From NCBI GenBank assembly GCA_947259315.1, contig CAMYLR010000021.1:19659-83658 (forward strand): a stretch of 64,000 nucleotides of DNA, in the 5' to 3' direction. This document shows positions 26,859 through 36,708 of this stretch, in pieces. Each line of letters starts with the position of its first letter. Positions within the stretch are counted from its first letter, which is position 1. This DNA is from an uncultured Gemmatimonadales bacterium (GTDB taxonomy: Bacteria; Gemmatimonadota; Gemmatimonadetes; JACCXV01; JAHWKZ01). A program made the translations under genes and the position numbers. The notes under the pieces were generated by a model that saw nothing but the letters and a program-made list of their open reading frames with translations, was not told the DNA's origin and made no database searches.

Positions 26859-28249
26859 CGGTCACGACCTCGATCCACGACGACCCCCCATATCAGCAGC
26901 ATCGCGCCGAGCGTCATCGCCGCTACCACCACGCTCCAGCGGCCACCAACGGCATCCTCCCTGCCGATTCCAACGGGTTGTTGTGCCATAGTCGCTCTCC
27001 ACGGATCGAGTGCCGACGCGTTCAGCCTCGGCGCACTATCCACGACCATCGGGATCGGTCGGAGCAGCGGAAAGAATCGCATCGCCCGATCGAGCATCGA
27101 CAGTGCCGGGCTTCCAGAAAAGAACCGCAGATCCGGGTGTCGACTCAGCAGTTCGTCCGAGAAACGCACGTGGGAGAACGGAGTGTCTCCTATGCCATCG
27201 CCGTCTTCGTCAAACCCGACGTACTCACTCCAGTAGTTCTGCGCCCATTGGTTCTGTGCGACCTGTTCCCGAGCTCCACCGGCGACGCCCACCGGACGAC
27301 CATTGGCAGAGAACGCGTTATCGACAAAGCGATTATTGGCGACCGCGGGTAGCAATCGAACGGCCATCCCGTTGTACGCGAACGCATTGTCCCGGAACTC
27401 GTTGGGCATGTTCGCGCTACGCGGCGAGTTGTCGAGGTGAACGCCGACCGCGTTCTTCAGTATCAGGTTGTCGCTCACCGAAACGCGATCGGCATCTTTG
27501 AGCCCAAGCCCCATACCGGTCGCTCCTCGGGCCCCAGCAAACACGTTTCCGCTCAGTTGTAGATGCGTCGAGTACATCAGAAACGCCCCCACCTGGTTAC
27601 CGGCCAACCAGTTGTCCTCGACCATGCTGTAGTTGCTGTACATATAGTGGAGACCATAGCGCCCGTCGAAAACCCGGTTGCCGCGCATCGACAAGCTGTC
27701 AGAAAAGTACACCACCAAGTCGCGGGCTTGTCGAACGTCGTTGTCGAGAACTTGAGTTCCGGCGCTGTACCAAAGACGGATACCATCTCCCCGCCGGGCC
27801 AGAGCGAGTGGCTTGCCGACAACGCGGTTACCGGCGACCAGTGACCCTGGAGCTTGTTTGACGTAGACGCCGTACAACACGTCATCCAGCTGGTTGTCGA
27901 CGATTCGGGACGGCCCGGCGCGCACCATGAGGCCCGAATCCTCACCGTCGACGTCGTCGCCCGAGCTCCGGATGACAAAACCTGAGATCGAGATCGGCGC
28001 CAGCGCCTCGATCACGTGGCCGTGGCCGCCGCCATCGATGATCGGCCACGCTTCGCCGATCAGGACGACCGGGCGATCGATGACGAGCCGCTCTCGGTAA
28101 TTGCCGGGGGCGACGGTGATCGTGTCGCCGGAACTGGCAACCGCGAGAGCCTCGTTGATCGTGGAAAAGGGAGCTTGGGGTCCGACGCGCAACTCTTGGC
28201 TGGCCGGTAGAAGAGTCGGCCATAGGAGCAACAACAGCAGCGTCCGCAT
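26855..28249 (-). CDS. nosD: NosD, periplasmic beta-helix copper-site maturation protein
   Basis: A 464-residue protein. An in-frame TTG lies 15 bp upstream, but a TGAGG site is 9 nt from the ATG at 28249, so I start there. A signal peptide (MRTLLLLLLWPTLLPAS) precedes a right-handed parallel beta-helix with repeating N-x-x-x-x-N rungs (GNRVFDGRYGLHYMYSNYSM, NEFRDNAFAYNGMAVRL, NRFVDNAFSANGRPVGV). The conserved QNQWAQNYWSEYVG.D.DGDGIGD block is a NosD hallmark. A C-terminal helix anchors it (VVVAAMTLGAMLLIWGVVV). NosD delivers or positions copper/sulfur for the NosZ CuZ centre. Confidence 0.93.
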   Translation of the reverse strand: MRTLLLLLLWPTLLPASQELRVGPQAPFSTINEALAVASSGDTITVAPGNYRERLVIDRPVVLIGEAWPIIDGGGHGHVIEALAPISISGFVIRSSGDDVDGEDSGLMVRAGPSRIVDNQLDDVLYGVYVKQAPGSLVAGNRVVGKPLALARRGDGIRLWYSAGTQVLDNDVRQARDLVVYFSDSLSMRGNRVFDGRYGLHYMYSNYSMVEDNWLAGNQVGAFLMYSTHLQLSGNVFAGARGATGMGLGLKDADRVSVSDNLILKNAVGVHLDNSPRSANMPNEFRDNAFAYNGMAVRLLPAVANNRFVDNAFSANGRPVGVAGGAREQVAQNQWAQNYWSEYVGFDEDGDGIGDTPFSHVRFSDELLSRHPDLRFFSGSPALSMLDRAMRFFPLLRPIPMVVDSAPRLNASALDPWRATMAQQPVGIGREDAVGGRWSVVVAAMTLGAMLLIWGVVVDRGRDR

Positions 28250-28260
28250 GGAAGCGATCC

Positions 28261-28863
28261 TCAACTCGCCGCGCGTCGCCGCCGTACTAGCTCGTAGATC
28301 AATATGATCGGTCCCAGCGCTCCGGCGAGCAGCATGATCATCCCACCGGCAGCCGGGTAACTGGTGACCTCAAACTGCCCGATGCTCGTGACACCGAGGA
28401 ACTTTGGCGTGAACGGATCGATCGTGAGCGGTGCCCCGGAGGCGAGTCCCTGACCAAACCGTGTCAGCCAGGTCTGAAAATCGAACATCATCACCGCGCC
28501 AAACACCGAGAAGTCGATGTAACCGATGGCAGCGATCGGCATCCGCCCGACCAGCGCGGCCAGAACCGCGAAACCTAGAAACCGGAGAATGAAGAACGGG
28601 ATAAAGATGAACTCGCGAAACTCGTCCGGCTCGATCTCCGCCATCCCGATGTAGTGATTCAGGATGTTGATCTCCTGAAGGTCACCGGCCAGTTCGTGCG
28701 AGTAGATCTTGAGCTCCAAGCCCTGCGGGTACTGCGGAGCATTGAGCCCGATGTTCCATACCGGCAGAAAGAGACACGGAATCAGCGCCAGCGCCACCAC
28801 CAACAGAGCCACGCGGCTGGCCCGTGAGATGTCGCCCCGGAAAAACTCCGTTATGTCTGTCAA
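28261..28863 (-). CDS. nos-operon integral membrane protein
   Basis: A 200-residue protein with about five helices (VALLVVALALIPCLFLPVW, FIPFFILRFLGFAVLAALVG, YIDFSVFGAVMMFDF, MIMLLAGALGPIILIYELV). It carries INILNHYIGMAEI and an acidic turn between helices. Genes for similar proteins sit between nosZ and nosD in clade II nos clusters; the role is unproven, perhaps electron transfer or assembly. It overlaps both neighbours by 4 bp (CBS gene upstream, nosD downstream), so it is an integral part of this operon. Confidence 0.72.
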   Translation of the reverse strand: MTDITEFFRGDISRASRVALLVVALALIPCLFLPVWNIGLNAPQYPQGLELKIYSHELAGDLQEINILNHYIGMAEIEPDEFREFIFIPFFILRFLGFAVLAALVGRMPIAAIGYIDFSVFGAVMMFDFQTWLTRFGQGLASGAPLTIDPFTPKFLGVTSIGQFEVTSYPAAGGMIMLLAGALGPIILIYELVRRRRAAS

Positions 28864-29285
28864 ATCACGCCTGCGACCTCGGCGCGAACGAGCGCAGAGG
28901 CCGTTCCGAGAACCCTCCCCAAGTGGATAAGGATGTCATCCAGCGAAACCACTCCGATGAGCTCGTCATCATCATCAACGATCGGGATGCGCCGAACACC
29001 GTGCGCCTCCATGCGCTCCAGACATTGCTCGACGTCAACGTTGGCCGACAAACAAAGCGGCATGCGCGTCATGACCGACGATACGGGCGCCTCCAACGAA
29101 CCGTGCCCGTCAGTGCCCACCCGCAAAACGATGTCGCGATCCGTCAGAATCCCGATCACCTTGTTGTCTTCGACGACAACCACTGAGCCGACGTCCCGGT
29201 CTTTCATGATTTGAGCTGCGTCAGCCACCGTATCGTTTTGACAGACAGTAGCCGCGGAACGTGTAATCAGGTTCTCGATAAGCAT
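28860..29285 (-). CDS. Two-CBS-domain protein inside the nos operon
   Basis: A 141-residue protein. CBS1: ENLITRSAATVCQNDT to VIGILTDRDIVLRVG. CBS2: SSVMTRMPLCLSANVDVEQC to ELIGVVSLDDILIHLG. The 'TDRDI' motif in the first domain binds the ligand ribose. The product likely senses adenine nucleotides. It lies 16 bp downstream of nosZ and overlaps the membrane-protein gene, so it is cotranscribed with N2O reductase. CBS genes are not standard parts of nos clusters. It is shorter than the CBS protein at 22778, with no insert between the domains. Confidence 0.9.
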   Translation of the reverse strand: MLIENLITRSAATVCQNDTVADAAQIMKDRDVGSVVVVEDNKVIGILTDRDIVLRVGTDGHGSLEAPVSSVMTRMPLCLSANVDVEQCLERMEAHGVRRIPIVDDDDELIGVVSLDDILIHLGRVLGTASALVRAEVAGVI

Positions 29286-29301
29286 CTCAAACCCTCCTTT
29301 G

Positions 29302-31248
29302 CTACTTCACCAACAGGTACCCCGCCATCTCGAGGTGAAGCGCGGAGCAAAACTCGGTGCAGTAGAACGGGAAGACACCTGCCCGATCAGCGACAAATCG
29401 AACGGTCTGCGTCTCCCCCGGTTCGAGGCTCAGATTCACGTTGTGCTTATCGATCGCGAATCCGTGCGTCGCATCCTGAGCTAGCTCGATGTTGGTGATG
29501 TGCAGCACCACCTCGTCACCCCTGTTCACGGTGATGTGCTCGGGGGTGAAATGACTCCGGATGGCGGTCATGAAGACGTGCACCTCGTTACCACGGCGCT
29601 CGATCCGCTCATCTCCGGCCAACGGCGCTGATTCCGCCTTGGCCATCGTGTGCGGATCCCAACCGACCTCCGGATACGTGGTCCAGACGTTGAGCTTGTC
29701 GGCCTTGATGATCTGCGCGTAATGCGGCTCACCTATGCCGATCGGTGAGTCGTAGAGCAGCGCCATCTCCGGCCCGCTGATATCGACGAGCTGGAAGTTC
29801 TGTGGGTGGAGCGGTCCAACCGGGTGGAAGCGGTCGATGGCCCACTTGTTGAGCGACACGAGATAGCCCCCGTCGGGCGACTTCGTATCGCCTTCCGCGG
29901 TAGCGATGTGTCCAACGTTGTAGTGAACCTCCTGTTTCTCGAGCAGCTCGAGCGTCTCGTAGTTCCACTTGGCAACCGCCGATTCGAGGAACAAGCTGGT
30001 GAACGCCATTCCGTCGGGGGCGTACTGCGTGTGGAGCGGTCCAAGCCCCAGCTCCAGTTGGCCTTCGATAACGGCGTCAAAGTCGAGGATCGGGACCCCG
30101 TATTCGTCCTCGCCCGAGAACTGGCTGTTGGCGATGGCGGCTTGGATCTTCTCCCACGAGTAGACGGTGGCGTGCGGATCCAGCTTGCCGCTGACGACCA
30201 TCTTCGTGCCGTCTGGTGTTACGTCGATCCCATGCGGGCTCTTGGGCTCAGGCACGAAGTACAGCAACCCTTCGGACACGGCGGTCGCCATCGGGATCAC
30301 CCGACGCCCCTGGATCGTAACCGTCTTGCCCGGCTGAGCGGCTACATCCGCTGCCTGCTCCCAGTTGATGATGGCGAGGTAGTCCATGTCGTTCTGTGAT
30401 ACCCCGGCTTCGAACGGCGGATTGCCGGACTCGATCCCACCCGTCGCCATCTCGGTGTTGAACGAGTTGAGGAACATCCACCCGGCCGACGGACCCTTGC
30501 CTGCATCAGACAGATCCTGCCAATACGGAGGCAGTTCGATCGAGAACGACTGATCGAGGTCGATCCGGCCGCGCTCGCGATCGAACTTGAACAGCGTCAC
30601 CGCACCACGGTACTTGTCCTTGTACTCGTCCAAGCTTGCGTAGCTCCCGTCGAGCGGCGCCGCGTACTGTGACGCTTCGATCACGTACTCGGTGTTCGGT
30701 GTGACAAATGCACCACCGTGGTTGGAACCCATCAATGGGTCGGTCACGATCTGCTTGGTTTCCATGTCGCGCAGGTCGATCACCGCGATCCGAGGGTTGG
30801 CCTTATCGTTGATGAACAGGAACTGCCCGTCGTAGTCGCCATCCGTCTCGGACAACGCGGGGTGATGCGTGTCGCCCCATGTGATCTCGTGACCCGACAT
30901 CTCGCCCGAGGCCATGAGCTCTTTGTGTTCCTCGGCGCCGTACCCATATCCCTGCCAGGGCTCGGGTGTGAAGACCCCGATGACCTTCAGAAGTCGCATC
31001 GACGGTATCCCGATGACCAAGACCTGACCCGAGTGTCCGCCCGAGGAGAACATGAGATACTCGTCCATACGGCCAGTCGGGACGTACGTCTTGGCGGCAG
31101 CCAACACATCGGCTTCGCTCAACTCGCGAGCCTCGGCGACACCGCCCACAGACGTCGTGTCAACGCCAGCACGACACGCGCTGAGGCCTACAAAAGCCAC
31201 CGCCGCGAGAACCAGTGCGAGGTGAGAACGACTACCGATCCGCTTCAT
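29302..31248 (-). CDS. nosZ: Nitrous oxide reductase NosZ, Sec-secreted (clade II-like)
   Basis: A 648-residue periplasmic enzyme reducing N2O to N2. It carries a Sec-type signal with a lipobox-like end (AAVAFVGLSAC) and no twin-Arg motif, as in clade II enzymes; the ATG at 31248 overlaps the cytochrome stop. The beta-propeller supplies CuZ His ligands (GDTHHPAL, GSNHGGAF, KSPHGIDV, LHTQYA, VGHIATAEG, GEPHYAQ). The C-terminal cupredoxin domain has the CuA motif CTEFCSALHLEM. Electrons should come from the lipoprotein cytochrome c encoded just upstream. It is probably membrane-tethered if the lipobox is used. Confidence 0.96.
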   Translation of the reverse strand: MKRIGSRSHLALVLAAVAFVGLSACRAGVDTTSVGGVAEARELSEADVLAAAKTYVPTGRMDEYLMFSSGGHSGQVLVIGIPSMRLLKVIGVFTPEPWQGYGYGAEEHKELMASGEMSGHEITWGDTHHPALSETDGDYDGQFLFINDKANPRIAVIDLRDMETKQIVTDPLMGSNHGGAFVTPNTEYVIEASQYAAPLDGSYASLDEYKDKYRGAVTLFKFDRERGRIDLDQSFSIELPPYWQDLSDAGKGPSAGWMFLNSFNTEMATGGIESGNPPFEAGVSQNDMDYLAIINWEQAADVAAQPGKTVTIQGRRVIPMATAVSEGLLYFVPEPKSPHGIDVTPDGTKMVVSGKLDPHATVYSWEKIQAAIANSQFSGEDEYGVPILDFDAVIEGQLELGLGPLHTQYAPDGMAFTSLFLESAVAKWNYETLELLEKQEVHYNVGHIATAEGDTKSPDGGYLVSLNKWAIDRFHPVGPLHPQNFQLVDISGPEMALLYDSPIGIGEPHYAQIIKADKLNVWTTYPEVGWDPHTMAKAESAPLAGDERIERRGNEVHVFMTAIRSHFTPEHITVNRGDEVVLHITNIELAQDATHGFAIDKHNVNLSLEPGETQTVRFVADRAGVFPFYCTEFCSALHLEMAGYLLVK

Positions 31249-31730
31249 TGACTGGCTCCTTTCACGCCTTTGGACGATTCCAACCGGACGTGTTCCCACA
31301 TCGGCACGACCTCGTCCTGGGCGACATTCATGTTCGTCATCGGGGTTGCGTACTCGGCGAATAGCCGCCGAGCCTCGGGGTCATTCTGGATCATTGAGTC
31401 GGGGTACATGACCATGTGATAGAACCACTCGAATTCTCGTCGATCGGTGACCCCCGCCAGGTCAGGTCCAACCAGTCGGCCACCGCCGATCGTGTGGCAC
31501 GCCACACAGCCACGCTCTTTGAACAGTTGCGCCCCTCTGGATGCCAACTGTTCATCGATCGGTCCCTGCGGCGCACGGACGGGTAAACCCGCGGTCTCCG
31601 CCACCGCGGCCGAGTCCCCTGCCGATGGGCCGGGTTGCTCTTCGGTTTCAGCCGTGCCGCACGCCGCGAGGGATAAGGACCCGATGATCAGTAGCACCAG
31701 GCCGCCAAATGCAATTGTCTGTTTTCGCAT
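31245..31730 (-). CDS. Lipoprotein cytochrome c, likely electron donor to NosZ
   Basis: A 161-residue monoheme cytochrome. The signal ends in the lipobox GSLSLAAC. After a flexible acidic linker comes one heme-binding CVACH motif (KERGCVACHTIGGGRLVGPDLAG). The sixth Met ligand is probably in ATPMTNMNV. The ATG at 31730 lies only about 4-5 nt after the predicted transcription start of promoter B, so the message is nearly leaderless. First gene of the nos operon. Confidence 0.88.
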   Translation of the reverse strand: MRKQTIAFGGLVLLIIGSLSLAACGTAETEEQPGPSAGDSAAVAETAGLPVRAPQGPIDEQLASRGAQLFKERGCVACHTIGGGRLVGPDLAGVTDRREFEWFYHMVMYPDSMIQNDPEARRLFAEYATPMTNMNVAQDEVVPMWEHVRLESSKGVKGASQ

Positions 31731-31740
31731 GCCGGTTGGT

Positions 31741-31799
31741 ATCGTAGCGAGGTCGCTTGTGAACGTCTGTCGGGAGGGCCCTAGAGTAGGGTGTGGAGA
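31741..31799 (-). promoter_or_regulatory. Shared-regulon promoter B (before the nos operon)
   Basis: Read in the gene direction: TCTCCAC (31799-31793), 18 nt, CCCGACAGAC (31774-31765), 18 nt, TACGAT (31746-31741). The ATG of the cytochrome gene is 10 bp beyond the -10 box. The layout matches promoters A, C and D, with one mismatch in the first box. Confidence 0.75.
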
Positions 31800-31838
31800 A
31801 ACACAAGCCGCGCTTGCGGGGAGTTTCCCCACAGACCC

Positions 31839-32486
31839 TCAGTGGACCTTCAACAAGCCCGTCCGGAGCGCGAAACGCACGAGCTCAGAGCGATGTGCGA
31901 TCTCCAGTTTCCGCATCACTCGTGACCGATAGGTGTCGACCGTCTTTGGGGAAACCCCCAACCGACCGCCGATCTCGACAGCGGTAAACCCTTCCGCCGT
32001 CAAGGTAAGGACCTCCCGCTCGCGGCGGCTCAGTCGTTTGAGCTCGCTGGCCGCCGGTTGTTCAGCCCGGCGCACGTATCGGTCTACGATGTATGTACTT
32101 GCTTCAGGCGGCATGTAGGCACCTCCCTGCGCCACCACCCGCAGTCCCTCGACCAGCTCCCGATCGGCCCTGGTCTTGGTGAGGTAGCCGCTCGCACCGG
32201 CTTCGATCACGGGACCGAGGTGCTCTTGTTCAGAGTGCATCGTGAGGACGATCACTTTGCTGCCGATGTCCAGCGCGCGAATCCTCCGCGTCGCTTCCAA
32301 ACCACCGATTCCGGGCATCGACAGATCCATGACGACCACGTTCGGCTTCCGATCCCGAACGAGGTCGATCGCTTGCTCCCCACAGGAGGCCTCGCCAACC
32401 ACGTTGATGTCGGCCTCAGCATCCAGCAGCGAACGAAGCCCCGCCCGTAGGACGGCGTGATCGTCCACGAGAAGAACGCTGATCAT
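31839..32486 (-). CDS. NarL/FixJ-family response regulator (intact)
   Basis: A 215-residue regulator. The receiver domain (ISVLLVDDHAVLRAGLRSLL) has acidic-pocket DD, phospho-acceptor Asp in VVVMDLSMPGIGG, switch Thr in VIVLTMHSE and Lys in YLTKTRAD. The LuxR-type HTH follows: LKRLSRREREVLTLTAEGFTA to SPKTVDTYRSRVMRKLEI. The ATG at 32486 sits about 7 nt after the -10 box of promoter C, so the transcript is predicted to be leaderless. A near-identical but broken paralogue and its sensor kinase lie upstream. This regulator is the best local candidate to bind the shared promoter motif, including its own. Confidence 0.93.
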   Translation of the reverse strand: MISVLLVDDHAVLRAGLRSLLDAEADINVVGEASCGEQAIDLVRDRKPNVVVMDLSMPGIGGLEATRRIRALDIGSKVIVLTMHSEQEHLGPVIEAGASGYLTKTRADRELVEGLRVVAQGGAYMPPEASTYIVDRYVRRAEQPAASELKRLSRREREVLTLTAEGFTAVEIGGRLGVSPKTVDTYRSRVMRKLEIAHRSELVRFALRTGLLKVH

Positions 32487-32493
32487 ATACCCG

Positions 32494-32551
32494 ATGCTAC
32501 TGGGACTTAGCCCGCTTGTCTGTCGGGCGGGGGCGTAACTCCGAGTGGGGA
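32494..32551 (-). promoter_or_regulatory. Shared-regulon promoter C (before the intact response regulator)
   Basis: In the gene direction: TCCCCAC (32551-32545), 17 nt, CCCGACAGAC (32527-32518), 18 nt, TAGCAT (32499-32494). The ATG at 32486 is 7 bp past the -10 box. The gene would be expressed together with the nos and hydrogenase operons and probably autoregulates. Confidence 0.75.
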
Positions 32552-32579
32552 AAGTCCGCACATACCGGTGGGAAGAGGG

Positions 32580-33198
32580 CTAGAGGTTCTTCAGCAGCCC
32601 CACGTTGAGCGCGAAACGGACCAATTCTGACCGATGGGAGAGCTCTAGCTTCTCCATGATCCGGGACCGGTACGTGTCCACCGTCTTGGGCGAGATGAAC
32701 AGCTTCTCGCCGATCTCACGCGAGCTGTACCCCTCGGCGGTCAGCGCCAGGACCTCCTGTTCGCGCAGCGTCAGTCGTTCCAGGGCCCCCGGCTCCCCCT
32801 CGGATGCCATCTTGTACTCACGCAGCAGACGACTGGTGGCGCTGGGCGGGAGAAACACCTCACCCCGTGACACGACCCGAATCGCCTTCACCAGCTCCTG
32901 GTCGGCGCTGGTCTTGGTCAGGTAGCCGTTCGCGCCGGCCTCGAGTACCGGCACCAGGTGATTCTCTTCGGCATGCATCGTCAACACGAGGACCTTGGTG
33001 TCGAGCTCGAGGGCGGCGATCCGACGCGTCGCTTCGAGGCCACCCGAACCGGGCATCGACAGATCCATCACGACGACCGGTCGACGCATGACCAATGACC
33101 TCCATATCCGATTCCCCCGACAGCAGCGACTCCAGGCCCGCCCGGAGAATCGCGTGGTCGTCGGCGAGAAGGACCTTAATCCGGTCGGTCACCGTCAC
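32580..33198 (-). pseudogene. NarL-family response regulator disrupted by an internal deletion and frameshift
   Basis: The first frame (from a GTG at 33198) reads TDRIKVLLADDHAILRAGLESLLSG... up to EVIGHASTG, then loses homology. The second frame resumes at RRPVVVMDLSMPGSGGLEATRR and is intact to the end (LuxR HTH LTLREQEVLALTAEG, SPKTVDTYRSRIMEKLEL). Compared with the intact paralogue, about 14 residues are missing between S-T-G and the phospho-acceptor strand. The junction (33077-33083) is CGACCGG, which can encode both the S-T-G end and the R-P start, so a short direct repeat probably recombined out about 41 bp. The start overlaps the kinase gene. Alternatively this could be an assembly error. 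Confidence 0.8.
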
Positions 33199-34243
33199 CT
33201 CCCGATCCGATCGATGGTATCATTACCCTCACTCTCGTGCCTCCGCCCGGATGACTGTCGATCGACAGCTCGCCGCCTGCATTTCTGGCACGCTCCCGCA
33301 TACCGACGATCCCGAGCCCCCGGAGACCGACCTGGGTCGGATCAAACCCCCTCCCATCATCCTCGACCATCGCCGAGATTCCCGCCGGGCCGGTCCGAAT
33401 ACGGACGATAACGTCCGCAGCCTCTGCATGTCGCATCGCGTTGGCCAGGGCTTCCTGCACCACCCTGTACAGGGCCAACTCGGTGTCACGATTCAAGCGT
33501 GGCGCGCCTGGGCCGCGCTCGACCTCCACCTTCATCCTCATCTCTCCTGAGTCACGCAACGAACGTACGTGCGCCTGAATCGCTGCGACGACGCCCACTT
33601 CGTCCAACGCTGGCGGGCGCAAGCCGCGCGCGATGCGTCGCACCGCCTCTGCGCATTCCTGGATCTCGCCGCGCATCCCCTCCATCAGACTCTCTCGCTC
33701 GTCCTCGTCCGGAGATTGGCGCGCGAGACGCAGGTGAACCATCAGCGCCGCCAACCGTTGCGCCATGTCGTCGTGCAGCTCGAGCGCGATCCGCTCGCGC
33801 TCCTCCTCGGCTGCTCTCAGCGCCGACACCCCCCACTCTCGCAACCGATTCCGCTCGGTCACGTCGCGCACCGCAGCGATGACGAGCGTTTCCCCGTCGA
33901 CACGGACCGGACTCAAGGAGACGTCGACCGGAAAGGTCGCACCGCTCTTGTGGCGGCCGGCGAGATCCAATCCCACACCCATCGGCCGCGCGCTCGGCGC
34001 AGACGAGAACTTGGCGCGATCGTGACGGTGTTGGCTTCCCACCTCCAGAGGAACCAGGATCTCGACGTCGCCACCGATCAGCTCCTCGGGGTCGTACCCG
34101 AACAGCTCCTCGACCCGCGCGTTGAGAGCCCGGATCCGGCCCTCCTGGTCCACCACGATCATCCCGTCTGGCGCGGCATCGAACACCGCTCTCAGCGCCT
34201 CGGCTGCGAGGCTCTCGCTCTTGGGGCTTCGTGCGGTCTTCAC
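33176..34243 (-). CDS. PAS-domain sensor histidine kinase (HisKA_3/NarX-like)
   Basis: A 355-residue kinase starting at the GTG at 34243, preceded by AGGAG 10 nt upstream. A PAS domain (about residues 15-130: VFDAAPDGMIVVDQEGRIRA ... PVDVSLSPVRV) senses a signal, possibly through a cofactor. The dimerisation motif (ERERIALELHDDMAQRLAAL) contains the phospho-His. The catalytic ATPase has ALANAMRHAEA (N box), VEDDGRGFD (G1) and GLRGLGIVGMRERA (G2). No membrane helix is seen, so it is cytosolic. It overlaps the broken regulator gene and would have been its partner; the intact regulator 0.7 kb away may now be its target. Confidence 0.92.
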   Translation of the reverse strand: MKTARSPKSESLAAEALRAVFDAAPDGMIVVDQEGRIRALNARVEELFGYDPEELIGGDVEILVPLEVGSQHRHDRAKFSSAPSARPMGVGLDLAGRHKSGATFPVDVSLSPVRVDGETLVIAAVRDVTERNRLREWGVSALRAAEEERERIALELHDDMAQRLAALMVHLRLARQSPDEDERESLMEGMRGEIQECAEAVRRIARGLRPPALDEVGVVAAIQAHVRSLRDSGEMRMKVEVERGPGAPRLNRDTELALYRVVQEALANAMRHAEAADVIVRIRTGPAGISAMVEDDGRGFDPTQVGLRGLGIVGMRERARNAGGELSIDSHPGGGTRVRVMIPSIGSGGDGDRPD

Positions 34244-34443
34244 GACGAGGCGACTCCTACGAGAATAGATATACTCGACGCCATGGATCCTCGATCGAGC
34301 TGGGTTAACGACAAAAACGTCGCGCTTCTGACCGATCTTTTCCAGTTCCCCAATGGCGTTCACCTTTTTTGGGGTCGGAATCGACTCGTCGGCGGTGAAT
34401 CAGACCGGGGCCAAGCGACTTGAACGAGCGCAACGACCATCAC

Positions 34444-35858
<1,415 letters not shown>

Positions 35859-35862
<4 letters not shown>

Positions 35863-36692
35863 GCGGTCGCACCATCGGGTGGCTGGCGGTCGTGTTGCTC
35901 TGCGGTTGCGGAAACCGCGATACGACACCGGTACCGCCACCCGGCATGATCGTCATCGATGGTGGAGCGTACCGAGTGGGGAGCGACGAGGCTGAGCGCG
36001 AGCTCGGCTACCAGCTCTCGCCCCCCGTGGTACGGGAGCAGCGGTGGTATGACGCCTGGGAGTCCCCGCCGCGCGAGGTACGTCTGGATCGGTTCGCGAT
36101 CGATCGAGCGCCCGTCACGCAGGCTGAGTACGGTGCGTTCGTGGCCGCCACCGGTCGCGACGCGCCTGGTATCGATTCGTTGGCCTATCTAAGACAGGGC
36201 TTTCTGGTCCACCCGTTTGATGAAGTCCGCCCTTACTTGTGGCAGGACGGCGAGCCACCGCGACGACTCGCGGATCACCCGGTCGTGCTCGTCGATCGTC
36301 TCGATGGTGAAGCGTTTTGCGCGTGGCGTGGCAAGCGCACCGGTCACCGCGTGCGGCTGCCAACCGACACAGAGTGGGAGGCCGCTTGTCGCGGGACCGC
36401 CTCGCGCGTGTTCCCGTGGGGAGACCAGTGGGCCGACGGACGGATCCAGGCCGACACGACCGGCACTGCCGCTGTCGGCGATCACCCCGAAGGCGCGACA
36501 CCAATCGGCGTGCTCGATCTGGCGGGCAACGTGTTCGAGTGGACGGACGCGTCGATGCCCAACGGCGACCCGGTGCTCAAAGGATGTGCCTGGGATGACG
36601 CGCCGGGAACGTGTCGGTGTGCCTTTCGCCACGGACGGCCAGTCGGGTCGAAGCACATCCTGATCGGATTTCGGTGCGCGGCGGATCTCTGA
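35859..36692 (+). CDS. SUMF1/formylglycine-generating-enzyme-like lipoprotein
   Basis: A 277-residue protein. The GTG at 35859 overlaps the previous stop and gives a lipoprotein signal (TIGWLAVVLLCGC). The FGE-sulfatase fold follows: MIVIDGGAYRVGSDEAE, VTQAEYGAFVAATG, DHPVVLVDRLDGEAFCAW, RLPTDTEWEAACRG, FPWGDQWADG, LAGNVFEWT and HILIGFRCA. This is the characteristic order of FGE-domain strands. Whether it makes formylglycine or binds another ligand is unclear, because the copper-binding Cys pair of true FGE is not obvious. The operon partner is the PLP decarboxylase. Confidence 0.85.
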
Positions 36693-36708
36693 TCGCGCTG
36701 GCGTCGGT

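Noticed and set aside
31804..31830. GGGGAGTTTCCCC and CAAGC/GCTTG inverted repeats as extra operators of the nos promoter
   Set aside because: They lie just past the response-regulator stop and, read on the minus strand, form consecutive hairpins followed by a T-rich tract; the tail of that transcript is the simpler reading.
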